Source of the DNA: DATARH01 sp036008175
GTDB taxonomy: Bacteria > Pseudomonadota > Alphaproteobacteria > ATCC43930 > CGMCC-115725
Reading direction: 5' to 3'
Length of the DNA: 64,000 bases
Assembly: GCA_036008175.1 (NCBI GenBank)
Contig: DASYOB010000114.1
Location: forward strand, 98,207-162,206
Position 1 is the stretch's first letter; every line of letters starts with the position of its first letter. The notes under the pieces were generated by a model. The model saw only the letters and a program-made list of their open reading frames with translations, did no database searches and was not told the DNA's origin. The position numbers were made by a program, and so were the translations under genes. Below, piece after piece: positions 52,049-62,379 of the stretch.

Positions 52049-52132
52049 GTCATTGCGAGGAGCGCAGCGACGAAGCAATCTCAGGGGATCAGCGCACCCG
52101 GCGCGCGATTGCTTCGCCTCGCTCGCAATGAC
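52049..52132 (+). repeat. Palindromic intergenic repeat, family D
   Basis: GTCATTGCGAGGAGCGCAGC at the left (arm 52049-52080) and GATTGCTTCGCCTCGCTCGC at the right (arm 52107-52132, ending AATGAC) form an imperfect inverted repeat. This motif is a widespread REP-like element in proteobacterial genomes. Confidence 0.85.
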
Positions 52133-52164
52133 ACGGGTGCATACAAGCGGGGAACTCTTCGGAG

Positions 52165-52443
52165 ATGTGCACCTCGATCGTCGAGATCGTCGAGGCCGAC
52201 GGCGCCGGCAAGAGCAGTGACGGGTGGTTCGAGCTGACCCACTCGGTGGTGTCCTACGACCACCCGCACCACGCGCTGTTGGAAGAGGCCATCACCATCG
52301 ATTTCGTGAACCGCACGCTCGGGCCGAGCGCGCGGGTCGCGGTCGAGCTCACCCTGGAGGCGGCCAAGGAGCTGAGCGCCGCGCTCATCAGGGCGATCGC
52401 CGCGGCTGAAATCGAGGAGGCCGCGCGTTTGCGCAATACCTAG
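52165..52443 (+). CDS. DUF6295-like small protein
   Basis: A 92-residue protein beginning MCTSIVEIVEADGAGKSSDG, with WFELTHSVVSYDHPHHALLE and a C-terminal helix (LEAAKELSAALIRAIAAA). The MCT-x-IVE start and the HPHHA motif match what I recall of the DUF6295 family; the histidines suggest metal or ligand binding. The last codons lie next to the ABC-permease remnant. Confidence 0.7.
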   Translation: MCTSIVEIVEADGAGKSSDGWFELTHSVVSYDHPHHALLEEAITIDFVNRTLGPSARVAVELTLEAAKELSAALIRAIAAAEIEEAARLRNT

Positions 52444-52841
52444 GTCTGACCTCGCCGCTGGCGCGGCTGACCCGCAGCGTCGCGCTCGATCTGATGAGCG
52501 GCGAATTCGTCGAGGCCGCCCAGGCTCGTGGCGAGCGTACCTCCTACATCCTGCTGCGCGAGCTGCTGCCCAACGCCTGGCCGGCGATTGTCGTCGGAGG
52601 CAGCCTGCGGGTCGCCTCTGCCATTCTACTCGGCGCCGTGCTTAGCTTTCTGGGCTTTGGCGTGCAGCCGCCGGCCGCGGATTGGGGGCTGATGATCAGC
52701 ACGGCGCGCGATTTTGTCGAGGCCGCGCCCTGGATGGCGACTGCCCCCGGTCTGGCGATGAGTCTCACCGCGATTAGCGTTAACGTGCTGGGCGACGGGC
52801 TGTGCGAGTACCTCGACCCGAGGCTCGGCAGCAGCCGGTGA
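52440..52841 (+). pseudogene. C-terminal fragment of a DppC/OppC-type ABC permease
   Basis: The frame reads LTSPLARLTRSVALDLMSGE, then FVEAAQARGERTSYILLREL and LPNAWPAIVVGGSLRVASAI. This is the EAA loop of peptide-family permeases, which contacts the ATPase, followed by the last TM segments and VLGDGLCEYLDPRL, the standard C-terminus. Full DppC is about 290 residues; only about the last 133 are present. The homology begins at the end of the DUF6295 gene, so the N-terminal half has been lost, probably by deletion. Confidence 0.7.
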
Positions 52842-52897
52842 TGCCGTCTGCACCGGCGCGATCCGGCGGTGGGTTACCGCACTGACAGGAGGCGATC

Positions 52898-53761
52898 ATG
52901 ACAAGGCCGACGACACTTCTGAAATCCATCATCGCAAAGCGCGAGGCAACCATCCTGGCCGGGGCGGCGAACGGCTTGTTCGCGCGCATCATCGAGGATC
53001 TCGGCTACGAAGCCGTCTACGTCACGGGCGCGGGCGTCGCCAACATGTATCTCGGCGCGCCCGATATCGGCCTGACAACGCTCACCGAGATCGCCGACCA
53101 TGTCGCGGCGATCTCCGACGCCGTCGCGCTCCCGCTCCTCGTCGATGCCGATACCGGCTTTGGCAACCCGGTCAATATGGTGCGGACGGTAAGGGTGCTC
53201 GAAAGAGCGGGGGCAGCCGGGCTGCAGATCGAGGATCAGGTGTTTCCGAAGAGATGCGGCCACTTCGCCGGCAAGCACGTCGTGCCGCTGGAGGAGATGC
53301 TGGCCAAGGTCAAGGCCGCCGCCGATACGCGGCGCGACGGCGATCTGCAGATCGTTGCGCGCACCGATGCTCGTGCTGTCCTCGGTCTGCAGGCGGCGAT
53401 CGACCGCGCCAACGCGATGATCGAAGCAGGCGCCGACGTGACCTTTGTCGAGGCGCCCACCTCGGCTGAGGAACTGGCCCAGATCGCGCGTTCTCTGCCG
53501 GTGCCGCAGGTCGCCAACATTGTCTTCGGCGGCTTCACGCCAGAGCTCGGCCAGGCGAAATTCGCCGAACTCGGCTTCGGCTGCGTTCTCTATGCAAATG
53601 CGGCGCTGCAAGCGGCATTGAAGGCGTCGCATGAGGTGCTTCAAGCCTTGAAGTGGGACGGTTCGCTCGCTTCGGTCGCCGGCCGGCTGGCTGGGTTCGA
53701 CATCCGGCAACGCACGGTCGGCAAGCCGAAATACGACGAGCTGGAGCAGCGCTACCGCTAG
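52898..53761 (+). CDS. Isocitrate lyase / PEP mutase superfamily enzyme
   Basis: A 287-residue alpha/beta-barrel C-C bond enzyme. The metal and carboxylate site LLVDADTGFGNPVNMVRTV is followed by the loop signature IEDQVFPKRCGHFAGKHVV (K-R-C-G-H as in 2-methylisocitrate lyase and oxaloacetate decarboxylase subfamilies). VARTDARAVLGLQAAIDRAN follows. The neighbouring isocitrate-dehydrogenase-like enzyme points to C4-C6 dicarboxylate metabolism. It could be a methylisocitrate lyase, an oxaloacetate decarboxylase or a related lyase. Confidence 0.88.
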   Translation: MTRPTTLLKSIIAKREATILAGAANGLFARIIEDLGYEAVYVTGAGVANMYLGAPDIGLTTLTEIADHVAAISDAVALPLLVDADTGFGNPVNMVRTVRVLERAGAAGLQIEDQVFPKRCGHFAGKHVVPLEEMLAKVKAAADTRRDGDLQIVARTDARAVLGLQAAIDRANAMIEAGADVTFVEAPTSAEELAQIARSLPVPQVANIVFGGFTPELGQAKFAELGFGCVLYANAALQAALKASHEVLQALKWDGSLASVAGRLAGFDIRQRTVGKPKYDELEQRYR

Positions 53762-53805
53762 CCTCGGGAAACAGGCTGCACGGATGGCACAAGGATCGGA
53801 CGGCA

Positions 53806-54840
53806 ATGCCAAATCGACGTGAAGCGGGCCGCATCGAGGCGACCTTGATCCCGGGTGACGGCATCGGCCCGGAGATCGTCGACGCGGTGCAGATGGTCCT
53901 CGATCGGATCGGCTCCCCCTTTGTCTGGGACGTGCAGCAGGGCGGATTGGCGGCGATCCAGCAGGCCGGCGATCCGTTGCCGGCCGCTACCCTGGACAGC
54001 ATTCGCCGAACCAAGCTGGCGCTGAAGGGGCCGCTGACGACGCCGGTCGGCGGCGGCTTCCGTTCGGTCAATGTCCGGCTGCGCGAAGAATTCGGACTTT
54101 ACGCCAATGTGCGCCCGGCGCGGACCATCATCCCCGGCCAGCGCTACGACAACATCGACCTTGTGATGATCCGCGAAAACCTGGAGGGGCTTTACGTCGG
54201 CTTCGAGCACTACGTTCCGATCGGCGACGATCCGCACGCGGTGGCGATCGCGTCGGGCGTCAACACCAAAGCGGGCGCGCGCCGCATCATCAAATTCGCT
54301 TTCGATTATGCGCTGCGCAACGGGCGCAAGAAGGTGACCGTCGTCCACAAGGCCAATGTGCTAAAGGTCCTGACCGGCCTCTTTCTCGATGTCGGCCATG
54401 ACATCGCCAAGGAATACGAGGGCCGCGTCGACATGGACGATCGCATCGTCGATGCCTGCGCGATGCAGCTGGTGCTCGATCCGTGGCAGTTCGACGTGAT
54501 CGTCACGACGAACCTGTTCGGCGACATCCTGTCCGACCTGATGGCCGGCCTCGTCGGCGGGCTCGGGCTGGCGCCGGGAGCGAATATCGGCCACAGCGCG
54601 GCAATCTTCGAGGCCGTGCACGGCTCGGCGCCCGACATCGCCGGCCAGGGCATCGCCAACCCGGTGTCGCTCCTGCTTGCCGCCGGGCTGATGCTGGAGC
54701 ATGTCGGCCGCCTCGATCTCGCGCAGCGCCTCAGAATGGCAGTCGACATCGCGATCAACCGGGACAACATCCGAACCCGCGACCTCGGCGGCCGGGCATC
54801 GACGCGCGAGTTCGCCGAGGCGGTCGCCCGGCGCCTGTAG
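53806..54840 (+). CDS. Isocitrate/isopropylmalate dehydrogenase-family enzyme (NAD-IDH-like)
   Basis: A 344-residue beta-decarboxylating dehydrogenase. IEATLIPGDGIGPEIVDAVQ opens the fold. TPVGGGFRSVNVRLREEFGL carries the substrate Ser/Asn/Arg/Arg set, and ENLEGLYVGFEHY and NLFGDILSDLMAGLVGGLG are class signatures. AVHGSAPDIAGQGIANP is the nucleotide loop; the absence of a Lys/Tyr phosphate-contact pair suggests NAD. It could be isocitrate, tartrate or homoisocitrate dehydrogenase. It lies 44 bp after the PEP-mutase-family gene, likely one operon. Confidence 0.88.
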   Translation: MPNRREAGRIEATLIPGDGIGPEIVDAVQMVLDRIGSPFVWDVQQGGLAAIQQAGDPLPAATLDSIRRTKLALKGPLTTPVGGGFRSVNVRLREEFGLYANVRPARTIIPGQRYDNIDLVMIRENLEGLYVGFEHYVPIGDDPHAVAIASGVNTKAGARRIIKFAFDYALRNGRKKVTVVHKANVLKVLTGLFLDVGHDIAKEYEGRVDMDDRIVDACAMQLVLDPWQFDVIVTTNLFGDILSDLMAGLVGGLGLAPGANIGHSAAIFEAVHGSAPDIAGQGIANPVSLLLAAGLMLEHVGRLDLAQRLRMAVDIAINRDNIRTRDLGGRASTREFAEAVARRL

Positions 54841-54987
54841 CTCCTCCGGCGCCAAGGAAATTGTGCTGCAAGGCGGCAAGGCTGTGGGTGGCATGAAATA
54901 TGCGTCGTTCCTTGCGTCTCTCACGGGATAAACGGCCGCCCACTGCCGAGGGCGAGAACCCTGAGAAGCGAACAGAGGAGGCGGCGA

Positions 54988-56583
54988 ATGGCTCAGGGGA
55001 TGACGCGCCGCGAGTTCGCGGCGGCCGGCGGGGCAGGACTTGTCGCCCTTGCTTCCGGCAGGCCGGCGCTGGCCGCCGATAGCAAGACCTTGCGCCTGAT
55101 CGCGCGCACCGATCTGCGCGTGCTCGACCCGATCTGGACGACCGCCTACGTCTCGCGCAACCACGGCTACATGATCTTCGACACGCTGTTCGCGCTCGAT
55201 TCGAAGTTCAAGCCGCAGCCGCAGATGGTGGGCGATTACAGCCTGTCGCCAGACAAGCTCGTTTGGCGCTTTGGCCTGCGTCCGGGGCTCAAATTCCATG
55301 ACGGCCAGCCGGTTCGCGGCGCCGATTGCGTCGCCTCGATCAAGCGCTGGATGGCGCGCGACGCCCTCGGCCAGGCGCTCGGGGCCGCGCTCGACGAGAT
55401 GAGCGGCGGCGATGACAACGCCTTTACGATCCGCCTCAAGCAGCCGTTCCCGCTGCTGCTCGACGGCTTCGCCAAGATATCGAGCCTCGTGCCCTTCATC
55501 ATGCCGGAGCGGATGGCGAGGACCGACCCCTACCAGCAGATCGCCGACACCGTCGGCTCCGGCCCGTTCAAGTTCGTGCGCGAGGAATTCGAACCCGGGC
55601 ACAAGGCGGTCTACGTCAAGAACGCCGATTACGTGCCGCGCAACGAGCCGCCGGATTGGGCAACGGGCGGCAAGGTCGTCAAGGTCGACCGGGTCGAATG
55701 GCTGGTTATCCCTGAAGTCTCAAGCGCGGCCGCGGCTCTCGCCAACGGCGAAGTCGATTGGTGGGAGAACCCGACGCTCGACCTGGCCCGGATGGTCGCG
55801 ACCAATCCCGACCTCACGGTCGTCGACACCGACCCGCTCGGCAGCATGGGGTTGCTGCGGTTCAACCAGCTGCTGCCACCTTTCGACGATGTCAGAATGC
55901 GGCGGGCCGTGCTCGCAGCGGTCGATCAGTCGGAGTTCATGACCGCCTTGGCCGGCGACCCCAAGGACTGGAAGCCTTGCGCCTCGTTCTTCACTTGCGG
56001 CACGCCGATGGCAAACGATTTGAGCAGCGCGGCGTTGACCGGGAAGCGCGATATCGACGCGGCGAAGCGGCTGATCGCGGAAGCCGGGTATAAGGGCGAG
56101 CCGATTGTCGTGCTCGACGGGGTGGACTTGCCGGCCAGTCACGCGCATGGGCTGATCGCCGCCGATCTGCTCAAAAGGCTGGGGTTCAATGTCGAGCTTG
56201 CGACCAGCGATTGGGGCACCGTGGTCACCCGCCGGGCGTCGAAAAAGCCGATCGCGGAAGGCGGCTGGAATGTCTTCGGCACCGATTTCCTGGGCGCCGA
56301 GATGCTCCACCCCTGGCTCAACCCGCCGCTCCCCGCCAACGGCGACAAGGCGTGGTTCGGCTGGCCGAAGGACGAGAAGATCGAAGCCTTGCGAAACGAG
56401 TGGCTCCAGGCCAGCGACAGCGAGACGCGACAGGAGATCGCCGGCAAGATTCAGGAGCGCGGCTTCGAAACCGTGCCCTACATCCCAACCGGGCAATATC
56501 TGCCGAAGACCGCCTACCGCAAAACCCTGAAAGGCGTCATCAACGCCCCGGCCTTGTTCATGTGGAACGTCGAGAAAGTCTAG
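54988..56583 (+). CDS. ABC transporter substrate-binding protein, family 5 (peptide/nickel type)
   Basis: A 531-residue periplasmic binding protein with a Tat-like signal MTRREFAAAGGAGLVALASG. Core segments: HGYMIFDTLFALDSKFKPQP, WRFGLRPGLKFHDGQPVRGA, PFPLLLDGFAKISSLVP, GSGPFKFVREEFEPGHKAVY, and IPTGQYLPKTAYRKTLKG at the end. It probably served the transporter whose DppC fragment lies upstream; the other subunits are not in the window, so the system is incomplete here. Ligand unknown. Confidence 0.9.
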   Translation: MAQGMTRREFAAAGGAGLVALASGRPALAADSKTLRLIARTDLRVLDPIWTTAYVSRNHGYMIFDTLFALDSKFKPQPQMVGDYSLSPDKLVWRFGLRPGLKFHDGQPVRGADCVASIKRWMARDALGQALGAALDEMSGGDDNAFTIRLKQPFPLLLDGFAKISSLVPFIMPERMARTDPYQQIADTVGSGPFKFVREEFEPGHKAVYVKNADYVPRNEPPDWATGGKVVKVDRVEWLVIPEVSSAAAALANGEVDWWENPTLDLARMVATNPDLTVVDTDPLGSMGLLRFNQLLPPFDDVRMRRAVLAAVDQSEFMTALAGDPKDWKPCASFFTCGTPMANDLSSAALTGKRDIDAAKRLIAEAGYKGEPIVVLDGVDLPASHAHGLIAADLLKRLGFNVELATSDWGTVVTRRASKKPIAEGGWNVFGTDFLGAEMLHPWLNPPLPANGDKAWFGWPKDEKIEALRNEWLQASDSETRQEIAGKIQERGFETVPYIPTGQYLPKTAYRKTLKGVINAPALFMWNVEKV

Positions 56584-56901
56584 TCTCGTATCGTCGTAAG
56601 CCGGGCCCCAGCGTCTGCCGCCGATCCACAACCGCCGCTTGGTGCGAGCGGCCGCGACGGCCGATGGTCAGCGAGATCCGGTGAACAGGTCGGCAACCTT
56701 TTGGATGGCGCGCCGTTGGCCGTGCTGGGAAATTGCAACCGCCCGGGGCATCGTCTCATTGGGGCCGGCCCGGCAACTCTAAGAGCCGCGAGCGCCCCTT
56801 GTCTTGCAGGTGATCTGGCGCGCGGCCGACCGTAAACTGTCGCCGGCGATCGGAAATGGGAAAGGTCGATCCAGCTACGAACCCGGAGAAGGAGGACGCT
56901 C
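56584..56901. other. Intergenic region, no feature recognised
   Basis: About 320 bp of GC-rich sequence between the substrate-binding protein and the reductase gene. No terminator, gene or repeat was recognised. The last part (GAGAAGGAGGACGCTC at 56886-56900) carries the downstream ribosome site. Confidence 0.4.
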
Positions 56902-58290
56902 ATGTCCCAACCAGAGCAGTTCGAAGTATTGATCCTCGGCAGCGGAGCGGGCGGCAAGCTCCTCGCCTGGGACATGGCGGGATCTGGGCAGCGGACCGCC
57001 GTTGTGGAGCGCCGGTGGATCGGCGGCTCCTGTCCCAACATCGCCTGCATGCCGACGAAGAATGAGATCTGGAGCGCGAAGGTCGCCCATCTGGCGCATC
57101 ACGGCGCGCAGTTCGGCACAGTGACCGGGCCGGTCACGATCGACATGGCGGCAGTTCGCCAGCGCAAGCGCGACATGGTCAAACGCGAGGTTGACCTGCA
57201 TTTGCAGAACTACAAGAGGACCGGCGTCGAGTTGATCATGGGGAGTGGGCGCTTTGTGGCGCCGAAGACGCTGGAGGTGCGGCTGAACGACGGCGGCACG
57301 CGCGTGCTGGTGGGTGACCAGGTTTTCCTCAACCTCGGAACGCACGCGGCAATTCCCAACGTTCCCGGCCTCGAGGCCGCTCGACCGCTCACCCACATCG
57401 AGGCTTTGGAGCTGGACTACTTGCCGTCGCATCTGATCGTGCTCGGCGGTGGCTATGTCGGCCTCGAAATGGCCCAGGCTTATCGCCGCTTCGGTAGCCG
57501 GGTGACGGTGATCGAATCGGGGCCTCAGCTTATGAGCCGCGAGGATCCTGACGTCTCGGATGAGGTGCAGCGGATTCTCGGTGCGGAAGGGGTCGCGTTT
57601 CTGATGGCGACCGAGGCCCTCAACGTGGACGGTCGATCCGGCGAGGGCGTCAGCCTCATGGTCCGCACCCCTTCCGGTGAGCAAAAGGTCGAGGGCAGCG
57701 ACATCCTGGTCGCCGCAGGGCGGGTTCCGAACACCGCCGGGATCGGGCTCGATGAGGCAGGCATCGAGTTGGACGCTCGCGGCTACATCCGCGTCAACGA
57801 GCGCTTGGAGACGACCGCGCCCAATGTCTGGGCAATCGGGGAAGGTGCCGGCAGCCCGCAATTCACCCATGTATCCGTCGACGATTTTCGGGTCATCACG
57901 GACAATCTGGCCGGCGGGACGCGCAGCACGCGCGATCGGCTGGTTCCATATTGCATGTTCACGGACCCCCCACTCGCCCACGTCGGACTGAGCGAACGCG
58001 AAGCGCAACGCCAAGGCGTTACTGCGCGCATCGCAAGGCTGCCGATGGAAGCTGTGCTGCGGGCGCACACGACCGATGAAACAGAAGGATTCATGAAGGC
58101 TCTTGTTGCGAGTGACGACCGCATTCTCGGCTTCACGATGATTGGCGCCGAGGCCGGTGAGGTGATGGCCGCGGTGCAGACAGCGATGCTCGCAAATCTG
58201 CCGTACTCGGCGCTACGCGATGCCGTCCTTGCGCATCCGACGATGGCGGAGGGACTTGGCCCGCTCTTTTCGAATGTGCCCCCTCGCTGA
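56902..58290 (+). CDS. Mercuric-reductase-like pyridine-nucleotide disulfide oxidoreductase
   Basis: A 462-residue flavoenzyme of the GR/LPD family. FEVLILGSGAGGKLLAWDMA binds FAD; the redox-active pair is Cys44/Cys49 in GGSCPNIACMPTK; NAD(P) site HLIVLGGGYVGLEMAQAYRR; second FAD site NVWAIGEGAGSPQFTHVS. The C-terminal AHPTMAEGLGPLF carries the proton-relay His/Glu. Lacks the extra N-terminal HMA domain and the C-terminal Cys pair of true MerA, so it is a MerA-like oxidoreductase, not a mercury enzyme. AAGGAGGA precedes the ATG. Confidence 0.88.
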   Translation: MSQPEQFEVLILGSGAGGKLLAWDMAGSGQRTAVVERRWIGGSCPNIACMPTKNEIWSAKVAHLAHHGAQFGTVTGPVTIDMAAVRQRKRDMVKREVDLHLQNYKRTGVELIMGSGRFVAPKTLEVRLNDGGTRVLVGDQVFLNLGTHAAIPNVPGLEAARPLTHIEALELDYLPSHLIVLGGGYVGLEMAQAYRRFGSRVTVIESGPQLMSREDPDVSDEVQRILGAEGVAFLMATEALNVDGRSGEGVSLMVRTPSGEQKVEGSDILVAAGRVPNTAGIGLDEAGIELDARGYIRVNERLETTAPNVWAIGEGAGSPQFTHVSVDDFRVITDNLAGGTRSTRDRLVPYCMFTDPPLAHVGLSEREAQRQGVTARIARLPMEAVLRAHTTDETEGFMKALVASDDRILGFTMIGAEAGEVMAAVQTAMLANLPYSALRDAVLAHPTMAEGLGPLFSNVPPR

Positions 58291-58346
58291 CGGCTGTAGC
58301 TATCTCGGCTCCGTTCGATAGCCGGCTCTCGATCTATCGCACCCAT

Positions 58347-58511
58347 GCCGGCGGGATCATCGGCAGCGATTTCGAGCGGCAGGCGGTGCAGCAGACGCCG
58401 CTCGGCCGCTTCGGCCGGCCGGCCGACATCGCGCCGGTGGCGGTGTTCCTCGCTTCGGACGACGCCCGCTGGGTGACCGGTGAAGTTCTGTTCGTGACCG
58501 GCGGACTGTGA
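58347..58511 (+). pseudogene. C-terminal fragment of a short-chain dehydrogenase/reductase
   Basis: An in-frame 54-residue tail GGIIGSDFERQAVQQTPLGR, FGRPADIAPVAVFLASDDAR and WVTGEVLFVTGGL followed by TGA. This is the standard SDR ending (P-L-G-R-x-G-x-P-x-D-I-A-x-x-x-x-F-L-A-S... G-x-V-x-x-x-x-G-G). No GxxxGxG nucleotide motif or YxxxK active site lies upstream, so at least 190 residues are missing. It ends 1 bp before a methyltransferase fragment on the other strand. Confidence 0.75.
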
Positions 58512-58512
58512 G

Positions 58513-58620
58513 ACCGGTGTCGGCCGATCTGAAGGATTTCTTCCGGCCAAATTGCACGGCGACCTTCTCGTCCCAATGGGCACGGTTGGCCGCCTTCCAT
58601 GCCGGATCACTCACGACCAT
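58513..58620 (-). pseudogene. N-terminal fragment of a class I methyltransferase
   Basis: On the minus strand MVVSDPAWKAANRAHWDEKV followed by AVQFGRKKSFRSADTG matches the N-terminus of a common SAM-methyltransferase group (N-R-x-H/N-W-D-E-x-V-x-x-x). The remaining frame then runs through the antisense of the SDR remnant, which is not methyltransferase sequence. The gene is therefore broken after about 36 residues; the SAM-binding motif is missing. The junction lies at about 58512. Confidence 0.6.
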
Positions 58621-58683
58621 GGCTTCTTTTGGACACAGCGTCGGGGCATATGTCTTTTGTTGAACGGGTGAAGGAGATTTTCG

Positions 58684-59145
58684 ATGACTGCTCTCGTCCC
58701 GCCGTTTACCCGAGAGACTGCGATCGCCAAGGTCCGGATGGCGGAAGACGGCTGGAACAGCCGCGATCCGCAGCGGGTGTCACGGGCCTACACCGAGGAC
58801 AGCCGTTGGCGGAACCGGGCGGAATTCATCAATGGGCGCGCCGAGATCGTCGCCTTTCTCACACGCAAATGGCAGAAGGAGCTGGATTATCGTCTGATCA
58901 AGGAACTCTGGGCGTTCACCGACAACCGGATCGCGGTGCGCTTTGCTTACGAGTGGCATGACGACAGCGGCAACTGGTTCCGCTCCTACGGCAACGAGAA
59001 CTGGGAGTTCGATGCGGCCGGGGTGATGCAGCGACGCTTCGCCTCCATCAACGATCTTCCGATCGACGAAACCGACCGGAAATATCACTGGCCGCTGGGT
59101 CGGCGACCTGACGATCACCCGGGTCTCTCCGATTTGGGCCTTTGA
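58684..59145 (+). CDS. SnoaL/NTF2-like protein (DUF1348 type)
   Basis: A 153-residue cone-shaped NTF2-fold protein of the DUF1348/SnoaL-like type: AIAKVRMAEDGWNSRDPQRV, SRAYTEDSRWRNRAEFINGR, WQKELDYRLIKELWAF, IAVRFAYEWHDDSGNWFRSY and GNENWEFDAAGVMQRRFASI, ending YHWPLGRRPD. The family includes polyketide cyclases and ketosteroid isomerases, but DUF1348 members have no proven function. GGAG lies 8 bp before the ATG. Confidence 0.85.
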   Translation: MTALVPPFTRETAIAKVRMAEDGWNSRDPQRVSRAYTEDSRWRNRAEFINGRAEIVAFLTRKWQKELDYRLIKELWAFTDNRIAVRFAYEWHDDSGNWFRSYGNENWEFDAAGVMQRRFASINDLPIDETDRKYHWPLGRRPDDHPGLSDLGL

Positions 59146-59422
59146 TCCCCGACCAACACATCAATCCGGCAACGTTGCCAAACGGTCCTGCGACTTGAAT
59201 GCTTCGGGCCGCGCGCCGGCTTGCGAAGCATCTGTGTGTGCCTATATCGCTGATCGCTTGGTTTCGCCATTGGGCATGCTGCGTCTCCGGCAGGGCGGAA
59301 TTTATCCCGCTCCCCGAAAGCCGTCAGTGCGGAATCCCTAGGCTCAGGCCTCGACTGCCGCCGCCGCGGCTCAGCCAAATTCTTCTGTTCCAAATTGGAG
59401 CCCCCGCAAGGGAGACGACCAT

Positions 59423-60967
<1,545 letters not shown>

Positions 60968-61057
60968 CGCCGGCTCGAGTTTTCGGGTGCTGGCCGCATT
61001 GAGGCGGTTCGGGCGGACCTCAGCTCACGGTGAGCTGCTGGGCAGCCGGTACCGCGA

Positions 61058-61420
61058 TCAGGCGACGGGCGGCTTGCCGATGCTGCGTTCCACGACCTCG
61101 ATGATCTCGCTCGGCCGGATCGGCTTCATCAGCGTCTCGTGGTGCTCAACCCGGCCGGCCGGCATCTGCAGCAGGTAGGCGCTCATAACGAGTGTCTTGG
61201 CGCCTTGTTCTGCCGCCGCATCGGCAACCAGCGTGCCGTCTCCGTCCGGAAGCCGCCAATCGGCGATCACCAGCGCGTATGGCTGGCGGGAAAGCCGCGC
61301 CAGCGCCTCCGTGGCGGTCGCGACGGCATCTATCGCGTAGCCTTCGGCATGGAGGTTGTGTGTAAGCAAATCTCGAATCAACGGTTCATCCTCAACCAAG
61401 AGGATGCGCTTGGTCGGCAT
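61058..61420 (-). CDS. Single-domain response regulator (CheY-like)
   Basis: A 120-residue receiver without output domain. RILLVEDEPLIRDLLTHNLH (acidic pocket), ALVIADWRLPDGDGTLVADA with the phosphoacceptor Asp, the switch TLVMSAYLLQMP, and LMKPIRPSEII (Lys). Such proteins act by protein contact, typically in a phosphorelay. No kinase lies beside it. Confidence 0.92.
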   Translation of the reverse strand: MPTKRILLVEDEPLIRDLLTHNLHAEGYAIDAVATATEALARLSRQPYALVIADWRLPDGDGTLVADAAAEQGAKTLVMSAYLLQMPAGRVEHHETLMKPIRPSEIIEVVERSIGKPPVA

Positions 61421-61694
61421 CGCACTTCCCCACCCAGGTTCCGGAAGGAATGTACACGCCGGCCGCTCGGGGGAGACCGAACCGGGAAAGACGCGCCTAT
61501 AGCCCGAAATCCCAGTCGTGACAATTCACACACATTAAAATGTCGCAGTCTTCACGATCGCGGAGCTTTCGCGCGGGGGTTAATCACCTCGCCTCGCAGG
61601 CGTCCTATCGGCGAAATTCGGCCAACCCCATCGCCAATGCCGTTCTTCAATGTGGGAACGCCAAGACGATGGGACCCCGCAATGTGGGCCGCCA

Positions 61695-61892
61695 ATGCAC
61701 GAGGTTCAGATACTTCTAAAAGGTTGGAAGCTTGCCGACGCTTTGGGCGAGCTGCGCAAATGGCTCGACCATCATCATTGCACTCCGGAGCAGTTCGACA
61801 TCGCCAGAGCAAAACGGGGCGCGCTTCTGGTGCGTATCCATTTCACCGAACACGACATCGCTGAGGCGTTTCAGCGGGATTTCGGCGGCTGA
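61695..61892 (+). CDS. Small orphan protein, WLD/F family member B
   Basis: A 65-residue protein: MHEVQILLKGWKLADALGEL, RKWLDHHHCTPEQF, a basic middle and HFTEHDIAEAFQRDFGG. It shares the R-x-WLD and P-x-x-F motif and the A-x-x-F-x-x-x-FGG ending with the proteins at 6159-6389 and 61906-62136. The open frame begins 15 codons earlier, but the shorter start aligns with the paralogues. It ends 13 bp from the convergent member C. Function unknown. Confidence 0.6.
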   Translation: MHEVQILLKGWKLADALGELRKWLDHHHCTPEQFDIARAKRGALLVRIHFTEHDIAEAFQRDFGG

Positions 61893-61905
61893 GGGATGAA
61901 GCCGG

Positions 61906-62136
61906 TCATGCGGCAGACTTGTCGCCCGTTGAAACCAGCCGTCCGCCAAATACGTCCGCGCAGGCGATTGCCTCGCTTTCGAGCTTGAACTCCAGGCGGT
62001 ATGTCACGTCTTCGTCGGCCGTCGTGCACCGGAACGCGTCCGGCTCGAACCGCTGACCGTCAAGCCACTCTCGGAAATCCGACATGACCTTTGCCATGTT
62101 CTGGCGCTCACGTCGGATCTCAACCACGTACGGCAC
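61906..62136 (-). CDS. Small orphan protein, WLD/F family member C
   Basis: A 76-residue protein: PYVVEIRRERQNMAKVMSDF, REWLDGQRFEPDAF, TYRLEFKLESEAIACADVFG and a short polar tail. It aligns with members A and B over the whole length, including the position of WLD, P-x-x-F and F-G-G, though only a minority of residues are identical. It lies tail to tail with member B. Function unknown. Confidence 0.6.
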   Translation of the reverse strand: MPYVVEIRRERQNMAKVMSDFREWLDGQRFEPDAFRCTTADEDVTYRLEFKLESEAIACADVFGGRLVSTGDKSAA

Positions 62137-62379
62137 GGTGCGTCTTCCTTATACAGCCCGCACATTTTATCGCCCCGCTCGCGCGGGGTCGCCAACATAG
62201 GTTGTTTTTTGGACCGATAACGGTTCGCCGGGCATTCCTAGTTCGGGGAAAATCGCAGCCTGACCAATTGTACGCGGCCGGAGCCGTGGGCGTGCCCCTG
62301 CCGGTAGAGGTCAGAGCCTGTTAGACGATCCGGTAAGCAAGAGCCTTAGGCGCCCCAGCAGCTCGGTCTGCTTTTCCTG

